This document shows positions 41,391-49,383 of a stretch of DNA of 49,383 nucleotides, one piece after another. The notes beneath the pieces are model-generated. The model made no database searches. It was given only the letters and a program-made list of their open reading frames with translations, and was not told the DNA's origin. The stretch's first letter is position 1. Each line of letters starts with the position of its first letter. Source of the DNA: an uncultured Alphaproteobacteria bacterium (lineage in GTDB: Bacteria; Pseudomonadota; Alphaproteobacteria; Sphingomonadales; SMXR01); contig CAKZLM010000097.1 of assembly GCA_937126915.1 (NCBI GenBank), positions 1 to 49,383 on the forward strand, written 5' to 3'. The position numbers and the translations under genes are program-made.

Positions 41391-42467
41391 TTAACCGACG
41401 GTTGCGATATTAATCAGCCATGACATTAAAATGACCTGTGGTAGGGTGATCAACGGCAGGAATAGCGCAAATCGCCAAGATTTTGCCATTTCTTTCAGCA
41501 CCATAATTTCGGTATAGTCGGTGGCAACGCCCGCCATCAGGAAAGCAAATCCGTTACCAGGTGCGGCGGCACGGGTCACCAAATCAGCGGCGATGGGCGT
41601 GCTGCCTTCACTGCATACTTCAATGATGGTGGCCGCTACAATAGTTAGCATTAAGCCGCCAAAGCTAGCACCAAACCAAGTTTGCAAGGTGTCGGTATCG
41701 ACAAATCCTTTGATCAATGAAGCCAAAACAATACCGAACATGATCCAACGTAAAATGGGCCGCGATCCTTTAATGCCATCAATGAAAAAGCTTTTCCAAT
41801 AAGCGCCATCAAACTGGGTGTTTTTGACGCCTTTTTTGGCATCGGCCCAAAAATTAAAATCTTCTGGAATATCAATGCTGTTAGGGTTTTCAGGTAAAAC
41901 ACGCTTTTCAACAAGGCGATCAAAAATAAGGCCAGCGATCACAGCAATCACCGCTGATAAAAGAATAAATAATAATGTTAGTTTCAGGCCGATAAGGGCA
42001 ATCAAGATAAGCGTCAAAGAAAGGCTGTTCCATGGGCTTGCCACCAAAAAGGCAATGGTTTGTCCGGCACTGGCGCCGCGTTCATAAAGCTTGGCACCGA
42101 CCATCAAAATACCGTGGCTGCACAGGTCTAACAACACACCAGCAAGGGTGGCCCGCAGGATGCCTGAAAAGCCTTTGTTTTTGCCTAAAATTGATATAAC
42201 AAATTCGCGCGGAATTTTACCCAATAGGGCCACCATCAAAATACCAATGGCTAGCCCCCACCACATAGTGTTGATCAACTCAAACACTGAATGCATAAAA
42301 TGCTGGGCGGCAGGTGTGCTTGCTATCAGATCAGTGGCGAAAAAATGAACCCCATAAGCAATAATAACTGTACTAAGCGAGCCCCACAGCAGCCAATCGG
42401 TCTTTTTCTTGGCTTCATTGCTGCTAGGGCAACAGCTTGATTGATGGATAGGGCTTTGATTGCTCAT
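41391..42467 (-). CDS. ArsP-type permease (DUF318 family)
   Basis: Integral membrane permease of the ArsP/PF03773 family, 358 residues, with eight to ten hydrophobic helices in two halves. The family signature cysteine motifs are present in the first half, LLDLCSHGILMVGAKLYERG near 115, and in the second, IEVCSEGSTPIAADLVTR near 290. The N-terminus has a cysteine pair in HQSSCCPSSNEAKKK that could bind metal or metalloid. ArsP proteins export trivalent organoarsenicals; relatives are assigned to copper/zinc efflux, so the substrate is open. No ars or metal-resistance gene is adjacent. AGGATTACC precedes the ATG. It is convergent with the MAPEG gene (32 bases apart). Confidence 0.85.
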   Translation of the reverse strand: MSNQSPIHQSSCCPSSNEAKKKTDWLLWGSLSTVIIAYGVHFFATDLIASTPAAQHFMHSVFELINTMWWGLAIGILMVALLGKIPREFVISILGKNKGFSGILRATLAGVLLDLCSHGILMVGAKLYERGASAGQTIAFLVASPWNSLSLTLILIALIGLKLTLLFILLSAVIAVIAGLIFDRLVEKRVLPENPNSIDIPEDFNFWADAKKGVKNTQFDGAYWKSFFIDGIKGSRPILRWIMFGIVLASLIKGFVDTDTLQTWFGASFGGLMLTIVAATIIEVCSEGSTPIAADLVTRAAAPGNGFAFLMAGVATDYTEIMVLKEMAKSWRFALFLPLITLPQVILMSWLINIATVG

Positions 42468-42688
42468 TCTTTGGTAATCCTATTTCACTCTCTTTTGTAA
42501 AGTATTTTTATGCGATGACAAATTGGCCTAACTCTTGATTTGTCGGTGCCTGTTGGGCACATTATCATAATCCCCGCCCATTATGCATCAAGAGATTACA
42601 GAGATGGTGCTTCAACCTGAAATCAGGGCTTTAGAAACCGAAAATACCTGTTAAACTTGTCTTTCTATAATGCCTACTTGGTGATGAC

Positions 42689-43342
42689 ATGGTCTTAAAT
42701 CAACCCACACATCAGTGCCCGCTTTGTCAGGGACAGGATTTACACCCCATTGCAGGGCATCATCCGCGCCCCTATTGGCGATGTGGCCATTGTTGGTTGG
42801 TGCATTTAGATCCAGCAGCCTTTTTAACTCCTGAGGGTGAAAAAGCCGTTTATGATGGCCATGATAACAGTGATAACCCCCAATATCGCCAGTTTTTAGA
42901 GAAGTTGTCTAAGCCAATTTTAGAAAAAATATCTTACAATTATAAGGGGTTAGATTTTGGTTCTGGACCAAATCCGGTGTTGCAGGCGCTCTTTAAAGAA
43001 GCGGGTTTTGATATTGATGTCTATGATAAATTCTATGCGGCAGATGAAAAAGTTTGGCAATCATCGTATGATTTTATCACCGCCAGTGAGGTGGTTGAGC
43101 ATCTCCATCGCCCGCGTGAAACCTTGGATCGTTTGTGGGGGGTGTTGCGTCCCAATGGTTGGTTTGGGGTTATGTCAGGGCGTTGGTTGGATGAGGCGCG
43201 CTTTAAAACATGGCGATATACCCATGATCCAACACATGTTTGTTTCTTTCATGAAAAAACCTGCCGCTGGTTGGCAGACCAATGGCAGGCAAAATTGGGC
43301 ATTATTAGCCCAACGGTTTTTTTGCTACAAAAACCCGCATAA
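42689..43342 (+). CDS. Methyltransferase with N-terminal zinc ribbon
   Basis: Class I SAM-dependent methyltransferase, 217 residues. A zinc-ribbon at residues 10-36 has CPLC and CGHC pairs. The SAM-binding glycine motif is GLDFGSGPNPVLQALF near 87-102, followed by an acidic residue in FDIDVYDKFY and FITASEVVEHLHRPRETLD, the pattern of small-molecule and ubiquinone-type enzymes; the late WRYTHDPTHVCFFHEKTCRW is a typical family ending. The substrate is unknown. The ribosome site is weak (TTGGTGATGAC). The 221-bp gap upstream to the permease gene carries no other gene. The stop is 2 bases from the convergent acs stop. Confidence 0.88.
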   Translation: MVLNQPTHQCPLCQGQDLHPIAGHHPRPYWRCGHCWLVHLDPAAFLTPEGEKAVYDGHDNSDNPQYRQFLEKLSKPILEKISYNYKGLDFGSGPNPVLQALFKEAGFDIDVYDKFYAADEKVWQSSYDFITASEVVEHLHRPRETLDRLWGVLRPNGWFGVMSGRWLDEARFKTWRYTHDPTHVCFFHEKTCRWLADQWQAKLGIISPTVFLLQKPA

Positions 43343-43344
43343 CC

Positions 43345-45297
43345 TTATTTATTTAAACGGTTTTTGATTAAATCATCAACCACAGCGGGTTCAGCTAATG
43401 TGCTGGTGTCACCGAGGTTTTCATAATCATTAGCGGCAATTTTACGCAAAATACGACGCATGATCTTGCCAGACCTTGTTTTGGGTAAAGCAGGCGCAAA
43501 TTGAATAAAGTCAGGGCTGGCGATGGGGCCAATTTCCTTTCTCACCCATTGCACCAATTCTTTGCGGGTGTCATCGCTGGGGTCATGGCTATGGTCTAGG
43601 GTGACATAGACATAAATGCCTTGCCCTTTAATGTCATGGGGGAAGCCAACAACCGCTGCTTCGGCAACCCCTTCATGGCCGACCATGGCGCTTTCGACCT
43701 CAGCCGTGCCAATGCGGTGACCTGAAACATTGATCACATCATCAACGCGGCCAGTGATCCAATAATAGCCGTCTTCATCACGCCTGCAGCCATCGCCGGT
43801 GAAATACTTGCCTTTATAGGCTGAGAAATAAGTATCAATGAAGCGTTGGTGATCGCCATAAACGCTGCGCATTTGCCCGGGCCAGCTGTCAGTGATGACT
43901 AAATTGCCTGACGTAGCGCCTTCCAATACTGTGCCTTCTGCATCAACCAGTTCTAATTTAATACCAAACAAAGGCCGTGTGGCGGATCCCGGTTTTGTGG
44001 CGGTGGCCCCTGGTAGGGGGCTAATCATAATGCCGCCAGTTTCGGTTTGCCACCATGTATCCACAATCGGGCAGCGTTCATCACCCACCGTGCGATGATA
44101 CCAAAGCCAAGCCTCGGGGTTGATAGGCTCGCCCACAGTGCCAAGCAACCTTAAACTTTTACGGCTGGTTTTTTTAACAGGCTCATCACCATGGGCCATC
44201 AGGGCGCGTATGGCGGTGGGCGCGGTATAAAATATCTCAACCTTGTGTTTGTCAACTACCTGCCAAAAACGGCTAGCATTCGGATAATTCGGCACGCCTT
44301 CAAACACCAAAGATGTGGCGCCATTGGCGAGAGGGCCGTAGACGATATAACTATGTCCCGTAATCCAGCCAACATCGGCGGTACACCAATAAATTTCGCC
44401 GTCTTTATAATCAAACACATATTGATGGGTTAGCGACGCCCAAACCAAATAACCGCCAGTGGTGTGCATCACACCCTTTGGCTTTCCGGTTGATCCAGAG
44501 GTATAAAGAATGAAAAGTGGGTCTTCTGCATTCATCTCCTCAGCCGGGCAGATGTCGTCTGCGGCTTTATAGTAATCATGATACCAACAATCACGATCTT
44601 CAATCATGGCAATAGGGTTACCTGTACGTTTAACCACAATGACGCTGTGAACCTTAATGTCGCAATTGCTTTCTACCCTTTGAAGGGCGGCATCAACATT
44701 GGCTTTAAGGGGGATGGTTTTGTTGCCGCGAATACCTTCATCTGCGGTGATCACCACGTCTGATTGGCAGTCAATGATGCGCCCTGCAATGCTTTCAGGG
44801 GAAAAACCGCCAAAAATAACCGAATGTACCGCACCAATGCGGGCACAAGCCAGCATGGCATAGGTGGCTTCTAAGATCATCGGCATATAGATGGTGACAC
44901 GGTCGCCCTTTTTGACGCCGCGATCTTTTAAGATATTGGCAAATTTTTGTACTTCTTTGTGTAGGTCGCTGTAGGTAACCTTTTTGCTGTCATTGGGGTC
45001 ATCACCTTCCCAGATCAACGCTACATCATTGGCTTTTTCGGGTAGATGACGATCAACACAATTGTGGCATACATTGGTGGTGCCATCTTCAAACCATTTG
45101 ATACTGACACCCCCATCAAAGTGGGTGTTTTTCACCTTTGTATAGGGTTTGAACCACTCTATACGCTGTCCTTCACGGCGCCAAAAACCCTCAGGGTCAT
45201 CAAGACTTTCCTGATAAAGCTTTAAATAGCGGTCATTGTCGCACAAGGTATTTTTTAAGGTGTTTTCAGGTACCGGAAAAAGCATGCTTGCGGTCAT
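43345..45297 (-). CDS. acs: Acetyl-CoA synthetase
   Basis: AMP-forming acetate--CoA ligase, 650 residues, activates acetate to acetyl-CoA. The N-terminal region ([20 protein letters not shown]) is followed by [20 protein letters not shown], the phosphate loop [20 protein letters not shown] near 265-285, [20 protein letters not shown] and the hinge [20 protein letters not shown]. The C-terminal lysine motif [14 protein letters not shown] near 608-621 holds the lysine that is often acetylated to control activity. The ATG at 45297 was chosen because GGGGG lies 8 bases upstream; ATG codons two and four residues earlier also exist. It is divergent from the EamA gene, 82 bases away. Confidence 0.98.
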   Translation of the reverse strand: MTASMLFPVPENTLKNTLCDNDRYLKLYQESLDDPEGFWRREGQRIEWFKPYTKVKNTHFDGGVSIKWFEDGTTNVCHNCVDRHLPEKANDVALIWEGDDPNDSKKVTYSDLHKEVQKFANILKDRGVKKGDRVTIYMPMILEATYAMLACARIGAVHSVIFGGFSPESIAGRIIDCQSDVVITADEGIRGNKTIPLKANVDAALQRVESNCDIKVHSVIVVKRTGNPIAMIEDRDCWYHDYYKAADDICPAEEMNAEDPLFILYTSGSTGKPKGVMHTTGGYLVWASLTHQYVFDYKDGEIYWCTADVGWITGHSYIVYGPLANGATSLVFEGVPNYPNASRFWQVVDKHKVEIFYTAPTAIRALMAHGDEPVKKTSRKSLRLLGTVGEPINPEAWLWYHRTVGDERCPIVDTWWQTETGGIMISPLPGATATKPGSATRPLFGIKLELVDAEGTVLEGATSGNLVITDSWPGQMRSVYGDHQRFIDTYFSAYKGKYFTGDGCRRDEDGYYWITGRVDDVINVSGHRIGTAEVESAMVGHEGVAEAAVVGFPHDIKGQGIYVYVTLDHSHDPSDDTRKELVQWVRKEIGPIASPDFIQFAPALPKTRSGKIMRRILRKIAANDYENLGDTSTLAEPAVVDDLIKNRLNK

Positions 45298-45379
45298 TAT
45301 CATTTCCCCCAATGATGATACGTGTTTTTCTTATTGCGCTTAGTTTGAAATAAGCCTTATGGTTTTTCAAGGGTAAACT

Positions 45380-46282
45380 ATGAAAGGGTTTATGGAGATG
45401 GAAACAAAGGCGCATCCATGGGCGTTATTGTTGTTGGTGTTGGGTGCAGCGGCGATTGGGTTGGCACCCATTTTTGTGCGTCTTACCGATGTGGGGCCTA
45501 CCGCCTCGGCCTTTTGGCGCACGTTTCTGGCGTTGCCGTTTTTCTTCGCTTATATGCGTTATGAGGCCCCCAAATTGCCCGATCAAATGCCCGCTTTGAG
45601 GCATGATTATCGCGATCTTATCTTTTGCGGCAGCCTTTTTGCTATAGAAGTAACGCTTTGGCACAGTTCCTTGCAATATACCACGGTGGCCAATGCCACC
45701 CTACTGTCTAATATGAACCCCATTGTGGTGGCGCTTTTGTCTGTGTGGCTTTTTAAAGAAAGTCTTAGCAAGGTATTTTTTGTTGGCTTAATAGTTGGCT
45801 TAAGTGGTGCTTTTTTCCTAGCAGGCGCCAGCTTTGAAGCGGGTGGCACACGCCTTTTTGGTGACTTTATTGGCGTTGTCACAGCCATATTTTATGGTTT
45901 CTATCTTTTGACCGTGTCGCGGTTAAGGCGACGTTTTTCGGTTGGGGTGGTGATGTTTTGGACCTGTCTGATGACAGCAATATGGTTATTGCCAACGGCT
46001 TATTTTTTTGGCGAGCAAATCATACCAAGCGATAGCCAAGATTGGCTTTATATTATCGGCCTTGCGATGATTTGTCAGGTCGCAGGTCAGGGCTTTATCA
46101 CATTTGCTTTTGCGCATTTGCCAGCGGCATTTGGGGCCTTAACATTGTTGATCCAGCCAGTGGTTGCCGCAGCCATCGCGTGGGTGTTGTTTGAAGAATA
46201 TTTAGGTCCCATTGATGCAGTTGGTGCAGGACTCATATTAATTGGCATTGTCTTAGCCCGCTTAGGAACCATCAAACGATAG
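45380..46282 (+). CDS. EamA/DMT-family transporter
   Basis: Drug/metabolite-transporter superfamily membrane protein, 300 residues, with ten hydrophobic helices in two EamA repeats. Opening helix ALLLLVLGAAAIGLAPIFVR is followed by the conserved T-x-x-S-A-F-W-R segment (DVGPTASAFWRTFLALPFFF). The second repeat begins GDFIGVVTAIFYGFYLLTVS, with AFGALTLLIQPVVAAAIAWV and FEEYLGPIDAVGAGLILIGI near the end. Substrates of this family are usually amino acids, nucleosides or other metabolites and cannot be told from sequence. AAGGG is 6 bases before the first ATG; ATGs at codons 5 and 7 are alternatives. Confidence 0.9.
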   Translation: MKGFMEMETKAHPWALLLLVLGAAAIGLAPIFVRLTDVGPTASAFWRTFLALPFFFAYMRYEAPKLPDQMPALRHDYRDLIFCGSLFAIEVTLWHSSLQYTTVANATLLSNMNPIVVALLSVWLFKESLSKVFFVGLIVGLSGAFFLAGASFEAGGTRLFGDFIGVVTAIFYGFYLLTVSRLRRRFSVGVVMFWTCLMTAIWLLPTAYFFGEQIIPSDSQDWLYIIGLAMICQVAGQGFITFAFAHLPAAFGALTLLIQPVVAAAIAWVLFEEYLGPIDAVGAGLILIGIVLARLGTIKR

Positions 46283-46600
46283 TCTCTTACAGGTTCATCA
46301 ACAAGAAGATAAAGTATAATGATATCAGTATGTTGCTGTAATTTTCTGCGCCAATAAAGTTAGTTTAAACAACTTTTTTAGGGTGTGGCGGCAACAATGA
46401 TGGTGGTTTTGCTGATTTGGGCGCGATCAAATTTATAAGCTAAGTAATAAGCAATGAGAGGCACTTTGTGACTGAAGAATATATTGTCGTTATTGGTTCA
46501 TTTTAGGGCGCGATCAATAAGTGGCTATGTTCATTCCCTGATCTAGCAACAGCCGTTAGGCGAGAAATGTAACTGGCTAATTTGTTGGTGACTTGGGCGA
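46283..46600. other. 318-bp gap with a 12-bp direct repeat and an interrupted short frame
   Basis: No intact gene is supported. The 12-base sequence GGGCGCGATCAA occurs twice in direct orientation (46419-46430 and 46506-46517), 87 bp apart. A GTG frame with an upstream GAGAGG starts at 46468 and is described separately. The stop codon of the leftward YciI gene lies inside GGCGATTAATCGCC at the right edge. Confidence 0.5.
46468..46572 (+). pseudogene. Possible decayed small gene with in-frame TAG
   Basis: Starting at GTG 46468 (GAGAGG 6 to 11 bases upstream), the frame reads VTEEYIVVIGSF, then TAG at 46504-46506, and continues in the same frame as GAINKWLCSFPDLATAVRRE before TAA at 46570. The amino acid composition after the stop still looks coding, suggesting a short gene broken by one point mutation. 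No family was recognised, and chance cannot be excluded at this length. Confidence 0.2.
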
Positions 46601-46900
46601 TTAATCGCCTTTCAGCCATGAGCCAATGACCGCATTGAAGGGTCTAATTTCGGTGACATCCACCAAGCCATTTTGTACATAGGGGTCATGTTCTGTGAAC
46701 AGTTTGGCAGCGGTTTCACTATCGGCGCGAATGATGATATGGCTGAATTTGGGTGCTTTATCGGCTTCGCTATCTTTCATTGGCCCTGCCACCATCAAAC
46801 GATCACCGCAGTCTTTCAAATATTGAATATGCTGGGGTCGCACGTCCATCCGTTTTTCGCCAACGCCTTCTTTGAATGTGTGGGTAATGGTGAAATACAT
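46601..46900 (-). CDS. YciI-family protein
   Basis: Small ferredoxin-like-fold protein of 99 residues. It has the YciI pattern: RPQHIQYLKDCGDRLMVAGP, with the conserved His and the G-P turn, then SHIIIRADSETAAKLFTEHD, P-Y and the ending VTEIRPFNAVIG. Family members are mostly uncharacterised; a conserved His-Asp pair suggests catalysis or ligand binding. The start ATG shares its A with the gpsA stop (TGATG), so the two genes are translationally coupled; this gpsA-yciI arrangement is common in alphaproteobacteria. Confidence 0.92.
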   Translation of the reverse strand: MYFTITHTFKEGVGEKRMDVRPQHIQYLKDCGDRLMVAGPMKDSEADKAPKFSHIIIRADSETAAKLFTEHDPYVQNGLVDVTEIRPFNAVIGSWLKGD

Positions 46901-47892
46901 CAGATGGTCTCCTTCGAAAACGGACGATTGAGAATTCCGCGCAGTGCATCAATAACATCGCGGTTTTCATAACAAATTTCATACACAGCTTGGGCCAGCG
47001 GCATATCAAGGCCATTTTTGCTGGCAATTTCATGCAAAATCCCTGCGCTATGATAGCCTTCAGCCACGGTTTTTCGGTTTTTCATAATATCTTCAATGCT
47101 TTCACCCTGCCCTAAGGCAAAGCCCAATGACATATTACGGCTTGAAGTGGATGAGCAGGTTAAGATTAGATCACCCAAGCCAGCAAGGCCGGTTAAGGTT
47201 TCAAAGCGGGCGCCTTTCATTTCTCCAAAGCGGGTCATTTCATGCAGGCCACGGGTGATGGCGGCTGCACGGGCGTTTTCACCCATTTCCATGCCAGAAA
47301 TAATACCACAGGCAATGGCCAGCACGTTTTTGACAGAGCCACCAATTTGTGCACCGATAACATCATCGCTCCAATAAGGGCGGAATTCAGGCCTTCCAAT
47401 GGCGTGCGATAAACCTTTGGCAATTTCGATGTCTTCGGCGGCGATGGTTACGGCGCTGGGTAGGTTTTTAGCCACTTCATGGGCAAAGGTGGGGCCAGAT
47501 AACACGGCAATGGGGTTTTTGGGCACAACCTCTTTCAACACTTCAGACATCAAGTATCCAGTGGTTTTCTCAATGCCCTTAGCACAGATAACCAATGGCA
47601 CATTGTCATCCAAATGAGCTTTTAAATCAGTGGCGACAGAGCGCATAAATTGCGCTGGGCACACCATCAAAACAAAATCAACACTGGCTAATTCAGCAAT
47701 GTCATTGGTGGCAAAAATATTATGATGAAGCGGGATATCAGCCAAAAAGGTGTGGTTCATGTGGTCAGTGTTAATGTCACGAACTACATCGTCTTCTAAG
47801 GCCCAAAGAACCGTATCCAGATCAGCATGGGCCGCAGCTTGTGCTAGGGCTGTACCCCAAGCACCACCGCCAATAACACCTACTTTTTTCAC
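46900..47892 (-). CDS. gpsA: Glycerol-3-phosphate dehydrogenase [NAD(P)+]
   Basis: NAD(P)-dependent enzyme of 330 residues that reduces dihydroxyacetone phosphate to sn-glycerol-3-phosphate for phospholipid synthesis. The Rossmann motif is GVIGGGAWGTALAQAAA at the N-terminus, followed by VICAKGIEKTTGYLMSEVL, AVLSGPTFAHEVAKNLPSAV and the catalytic-lysine region GGSVKNVLAIACGI. The substrate segment MTRFGEMKGARFETLTGLAG and the late SRNMSLGFALGQG are family marks. The start is GTG at 47890-47892 with CAGG just upstream. It runs into yciI. It lies 70 bases downstream of tsaD on the same strand. Confidence 0.98.
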   Translation of the reverse strand: MKKVGVIGGGAWGTALAQAAAHADLDTVLWALEDDVVRDINTDHMNHTFLADIPLHHNIFATNDIAELASVDFVLMVCPAQFMRSVATDLKAHLDDNVPLVICAKGIEKTTGYLMSEVLKEVVPKNPIAVLSGPTFAHEVAKNLPSAVTIAAEDIEIAKGLSHAIGRPEFRPYWSDDVIGAQIGGSVKNVLAIACGIISGMEMGENARAAAITRGLHEMTRFGEMKGARFETLTGLAGLGDLILTCSSTSSRNMSLGFALGQGESIEDIMKNRKTVAEGYHSAGILHEIASKNGLDMPLAQAVYEICYENRDVIDALRGILNRPFSKETI

Positions 47893-47962
47893 CTAACCTG
47901 TCCCTTCATACCCAATATGTTCTTGTTTGTTACATATAGTGTGACTGTTTTTTGTTTCAAAT

Positions 47963-49114
47963 TCAAGCCTTTGCACCTTTTTTCCCATAACCGATAACGG
48001 GTTCGGCTGTGTGGTCCAAGGGCCAACGGGCGCGAGCCTTGGTGTCTAGGCCATGGTTAATGCCTTTTTTGAGGTAAGTCATGCCTGCCCATGCTATCAT
48101 GGCGCCATTATCGGTGCATAAGTCAATAGGCGGGGCATGGAAGCGAAAGTTTTTCTCATCACATAGGGCCATGAGGCTGGACCTGATGGTTTTGTTGGCG
48201 GCCACGCCACCAGCCACCACAAAAGGCAAGGTTTCATCTTGCGGGATATTGACCCGATCATCTTTTTTGACCGCTAGATCAACGCCGCGCATAAAATCCA
48301 TGGCGCGTTTGGTGCGATCTATGAGGCAATCACAAATAGCCTGTTGGGTGGCGGCGGAAAGATCAGCAATGTCTTGTGTGTCAGGGGCTTGCTTTTCTCT
48401 AACGATATCCTCGATGGTGCGACGCACCGCCGTTTTAAGGCCAGAAAAAGAAAAGTCTGCGCTGTGGCTGCCAATCATCGGGCGCGGTAGGGAAAAGCGC
48501 GTTGCATCGCCCTTAAGCGCCGCTTGTTCAAGCTTTGGCCCGCCCGGAACGCCTAATTGCAGCATTTTAGCGGTTTTATCAAAGGCTTCACCGACCGCAT
48601 CATCAATGGTGGTGCCAATGCGGGTATAATCACCAATGCCCGATACTTTCATTAATTGGCTGTGCCCACCAGAAATAAGCAGCAATAAATAAGGAAACTG
48701 GATGTCTTCGCTTAACATTGCTGATAGGGCATGGCCTTCAAGGTGGTTAATGGCGATGAAGGGAATGTCTTTGGCCATGGCGATGGCTTTTGCAGTCATT
48801 AATCCCACCATCACACCACCTATCAGGCCTGGGCCTGCAGTGCCTGCAATGGCATCAATGTCGTTAAGGCTTACATCCGCTTCTTTTAGGGCCGCTTCAA
48901 TAAGGTGGTCAACATGGTCAACATGGGCGCGCGCGGCAATTTCTGGTACCACCCCGCCGTAAGCTTTATGCTCATCAAATTGGCTAAGAATTTTATTGGA
49001 TAAAATGCTGCCATCGCTAGTAACAATGGCAGCCGCAGTTTCATCGCAGCTGGTTTCAATGCCCAACACCAATTGGCGCTTCTTTTCAGGATGTTTAGCG
49101 GTAGGCTGTGACAT
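47963..49114 (-). CDS. tsaD: tRNA N6-threonylcarbamoyladenosine transferase subunit TsaD
   Basis: TsaD (formerly Gcp), 383 residues, the catalytic subunit that makes t6A37 in tRNAs reading ANN codons, working with TsaB and TsaE. The opening [16 protein letters not shown] is the signature nucleotide-binding strand. Metal-binding histidines are in [13 protein letters not shown] near 120. The phosphate-binding pieces [20 protein letters not shown] and [15 protein letters not shown] are typical, as is [16 protein letters not shown] near the C-terminus. A KKGAKA tail extends past the conserved GYGKK end. GAGCGAAATA precedes the ATG. It is divergent from hemC, the alphaproteobacterial order. Confidence 0.98.
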   Translation of the reverse strand: MSQPTAKHPEKKRQLVLGIETSCDETAAAIVTSDGSILSNKILSQFDEHKAYGGVVPEIAARAHVDHVDHLIEAALKEADVSLNDIDAIAGTAGPGLIGGVMVGLMTAKAIAMAKDIPFIAINHLEGHALSAMLSEDIQFPYLLLLISGGHSQLMKVSGIGDYTRIGTTIDDAVGEAFDKTAKMLQLGVPGGPKLEQAALKGDATRFSLPRPMIGSHSADFSFSGLKTAVRRTIEDIVREKQAPDTQDIADLSAATQQAICDCLIDRTKRAMDFMRGVDLAVKKDDRVNIPQDETLPFVVAGGVAANKTIRSSLMALCDEKNFRFHAPPIDLCTDNGAMIAWAGMTYLKKGINHGLDTKARARWPLDHTAEPVIGYGKKGAKA

Positions 49115-49226
49115 TATTTCGCTCTGGTTTTGCTGTTAAGGCAGTTGCAGTTGGTTTAAAAACAAGGTAAGCCGTTATGACAAAAGATATTTATTTTGGC
49201 AATGGGTGATCCTTATTGCTTTTACC

Positions 49227-49383
49227 ATGAGCTTTTTACCACAGGAAAGTGTCGGCGTGCAGACAAAAATTCGATTAGGAACCCGATCAAGCCCTCTTGC
49301 CCTTGCTCAGGCTGAGGAGGTGAAGGCGCGTTTGTTGGCAGCTCATGATCATTTGTCATCTGACGATATTGAATTGGTAGCCA
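49227..49383 (+). CDS. hemC: Porphobilinogen deaminase (partial, 5' end)
   Basis: The first 52 residues of hydroxymethylbilane synthase, the third common step of haem synthesis. The hallmark IRLGTRSSPLALAQAEEVKA is unmistakable. The rest lies beyond the window. Two starts are possible: ATG at 49227, with no clear ribosome site, or GTG at 49257, in the same frame and preceded by AGGAAA at about 10 bases, which would give a start just before KIRLGTRSS. It is divergent from tsaD. Confidence 0.93.
   Translation, partial: MSFLPQESVGVQTKIRLGTRSSPLALAQAEEVKARLLAAHDHLSSDDIELVA

Noticed and set aside
48081-48629. 182-codon plus-strand frame inside tsaD
   Set aside because: Antisense to conserved tsaD; Ser/Ala/Arg-rich with no recognisable fold.
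1-49383. CRISPR arrays, insertion sequences, prophage or integrative elements
   Set aside because: No regularly spaced repeats, transposase, integrase or tRNA-linked attachment duplication was seen by eye; the tRNA-Ser has no neighbouring integrase.

Overview
This 49.4 kb window is ordinary chromosomal sequence, very probably from an alphaproteobacterium of moderate G+C (mid-40s percent by eye). The lineage call rests on gene content and order: tsaD-gpsA-yciI divergent from hemC, rsmB-htpX beside a DUF1674 (SDHAF4-like) gene, and an Rrf2-type regulator heading a suf operon. A marine habitat is only a guess. I found no insertion sequences, phage genes or CRISPR arrays. Genes are tightly packed, and short gaps and stop/start overlaps mark several operons.

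Layout. 1-2.3 kb: Rrf2 regulator-sufB-sufC (leftward). 2.5-5.3 kb: a fused alpha-beta 2-oxoacid dehydrogenase E1 without E2/E3, then a cytochrome b561-type protein. 5.3-9.7 kb: exported proteins (serine hydrolase, M19 dipeptidase-like protein, an unknown, TraB/GumN). 9.8-14.1 kb: rpmI-rplT, a terminator-like hairpin, then pheS-pheT. 14.1-19.9 kb: PilZ protein, methyltransferase, lepA and a large chemoreceptor. 20-22.4 kb: TonB-C-domain protein, tRNA-Ser(GGA) and a YdjM-family membrane protein. 22.4-27.8 kb: a large exported protein of unknown function, a small exported protein, and a beta-propeller/PHP-type metallohydrolase.

The centrepiece is at 27.9-36.2 kb. Reading left from about 33.0 kb is a compact sulfide/persulfide operon: 1-Cys peroxiredoxin, BigR/SqrR-like ArsR regulator, Blh persulfide dioxygenase, type II sulfide:quinone oxidoreductase and a SulP transporter. 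Reading right from 33.1 kb is a complete photoactive yellow protein (PYP) module: pyp, its PYP-type 4-coumarate ligase (one-base stop/start overlap) and tyrosine ammonia-lyase. TAL would make p-coumarate from tyrosine, the ligase would activate it, and PYP Cys69 would accept it as the chromophore. PYP keeps every residue I know to be important for the photocycle. The two transcription units start 147 bp apart, and a 7-bp inverted repeat overlaps the leftward promoter candidate. The ligase has a carrier-protein-like N-terminus and no visible A10 lysine motif. The regulator lacks one of the two cysteines known to sense sulfide in BigR/SqrR.

36.3-49.4 kb is mostly housekeeping: M17 aminopeptidase, MarR-like regulator, rsmB, htpX, DUF1674, MAPEG protein, ArsP-type permease, zinc-ribbon methyltransferase, acs, EamA exporter, yciI-gpsA, tsaD and the start of hemC.
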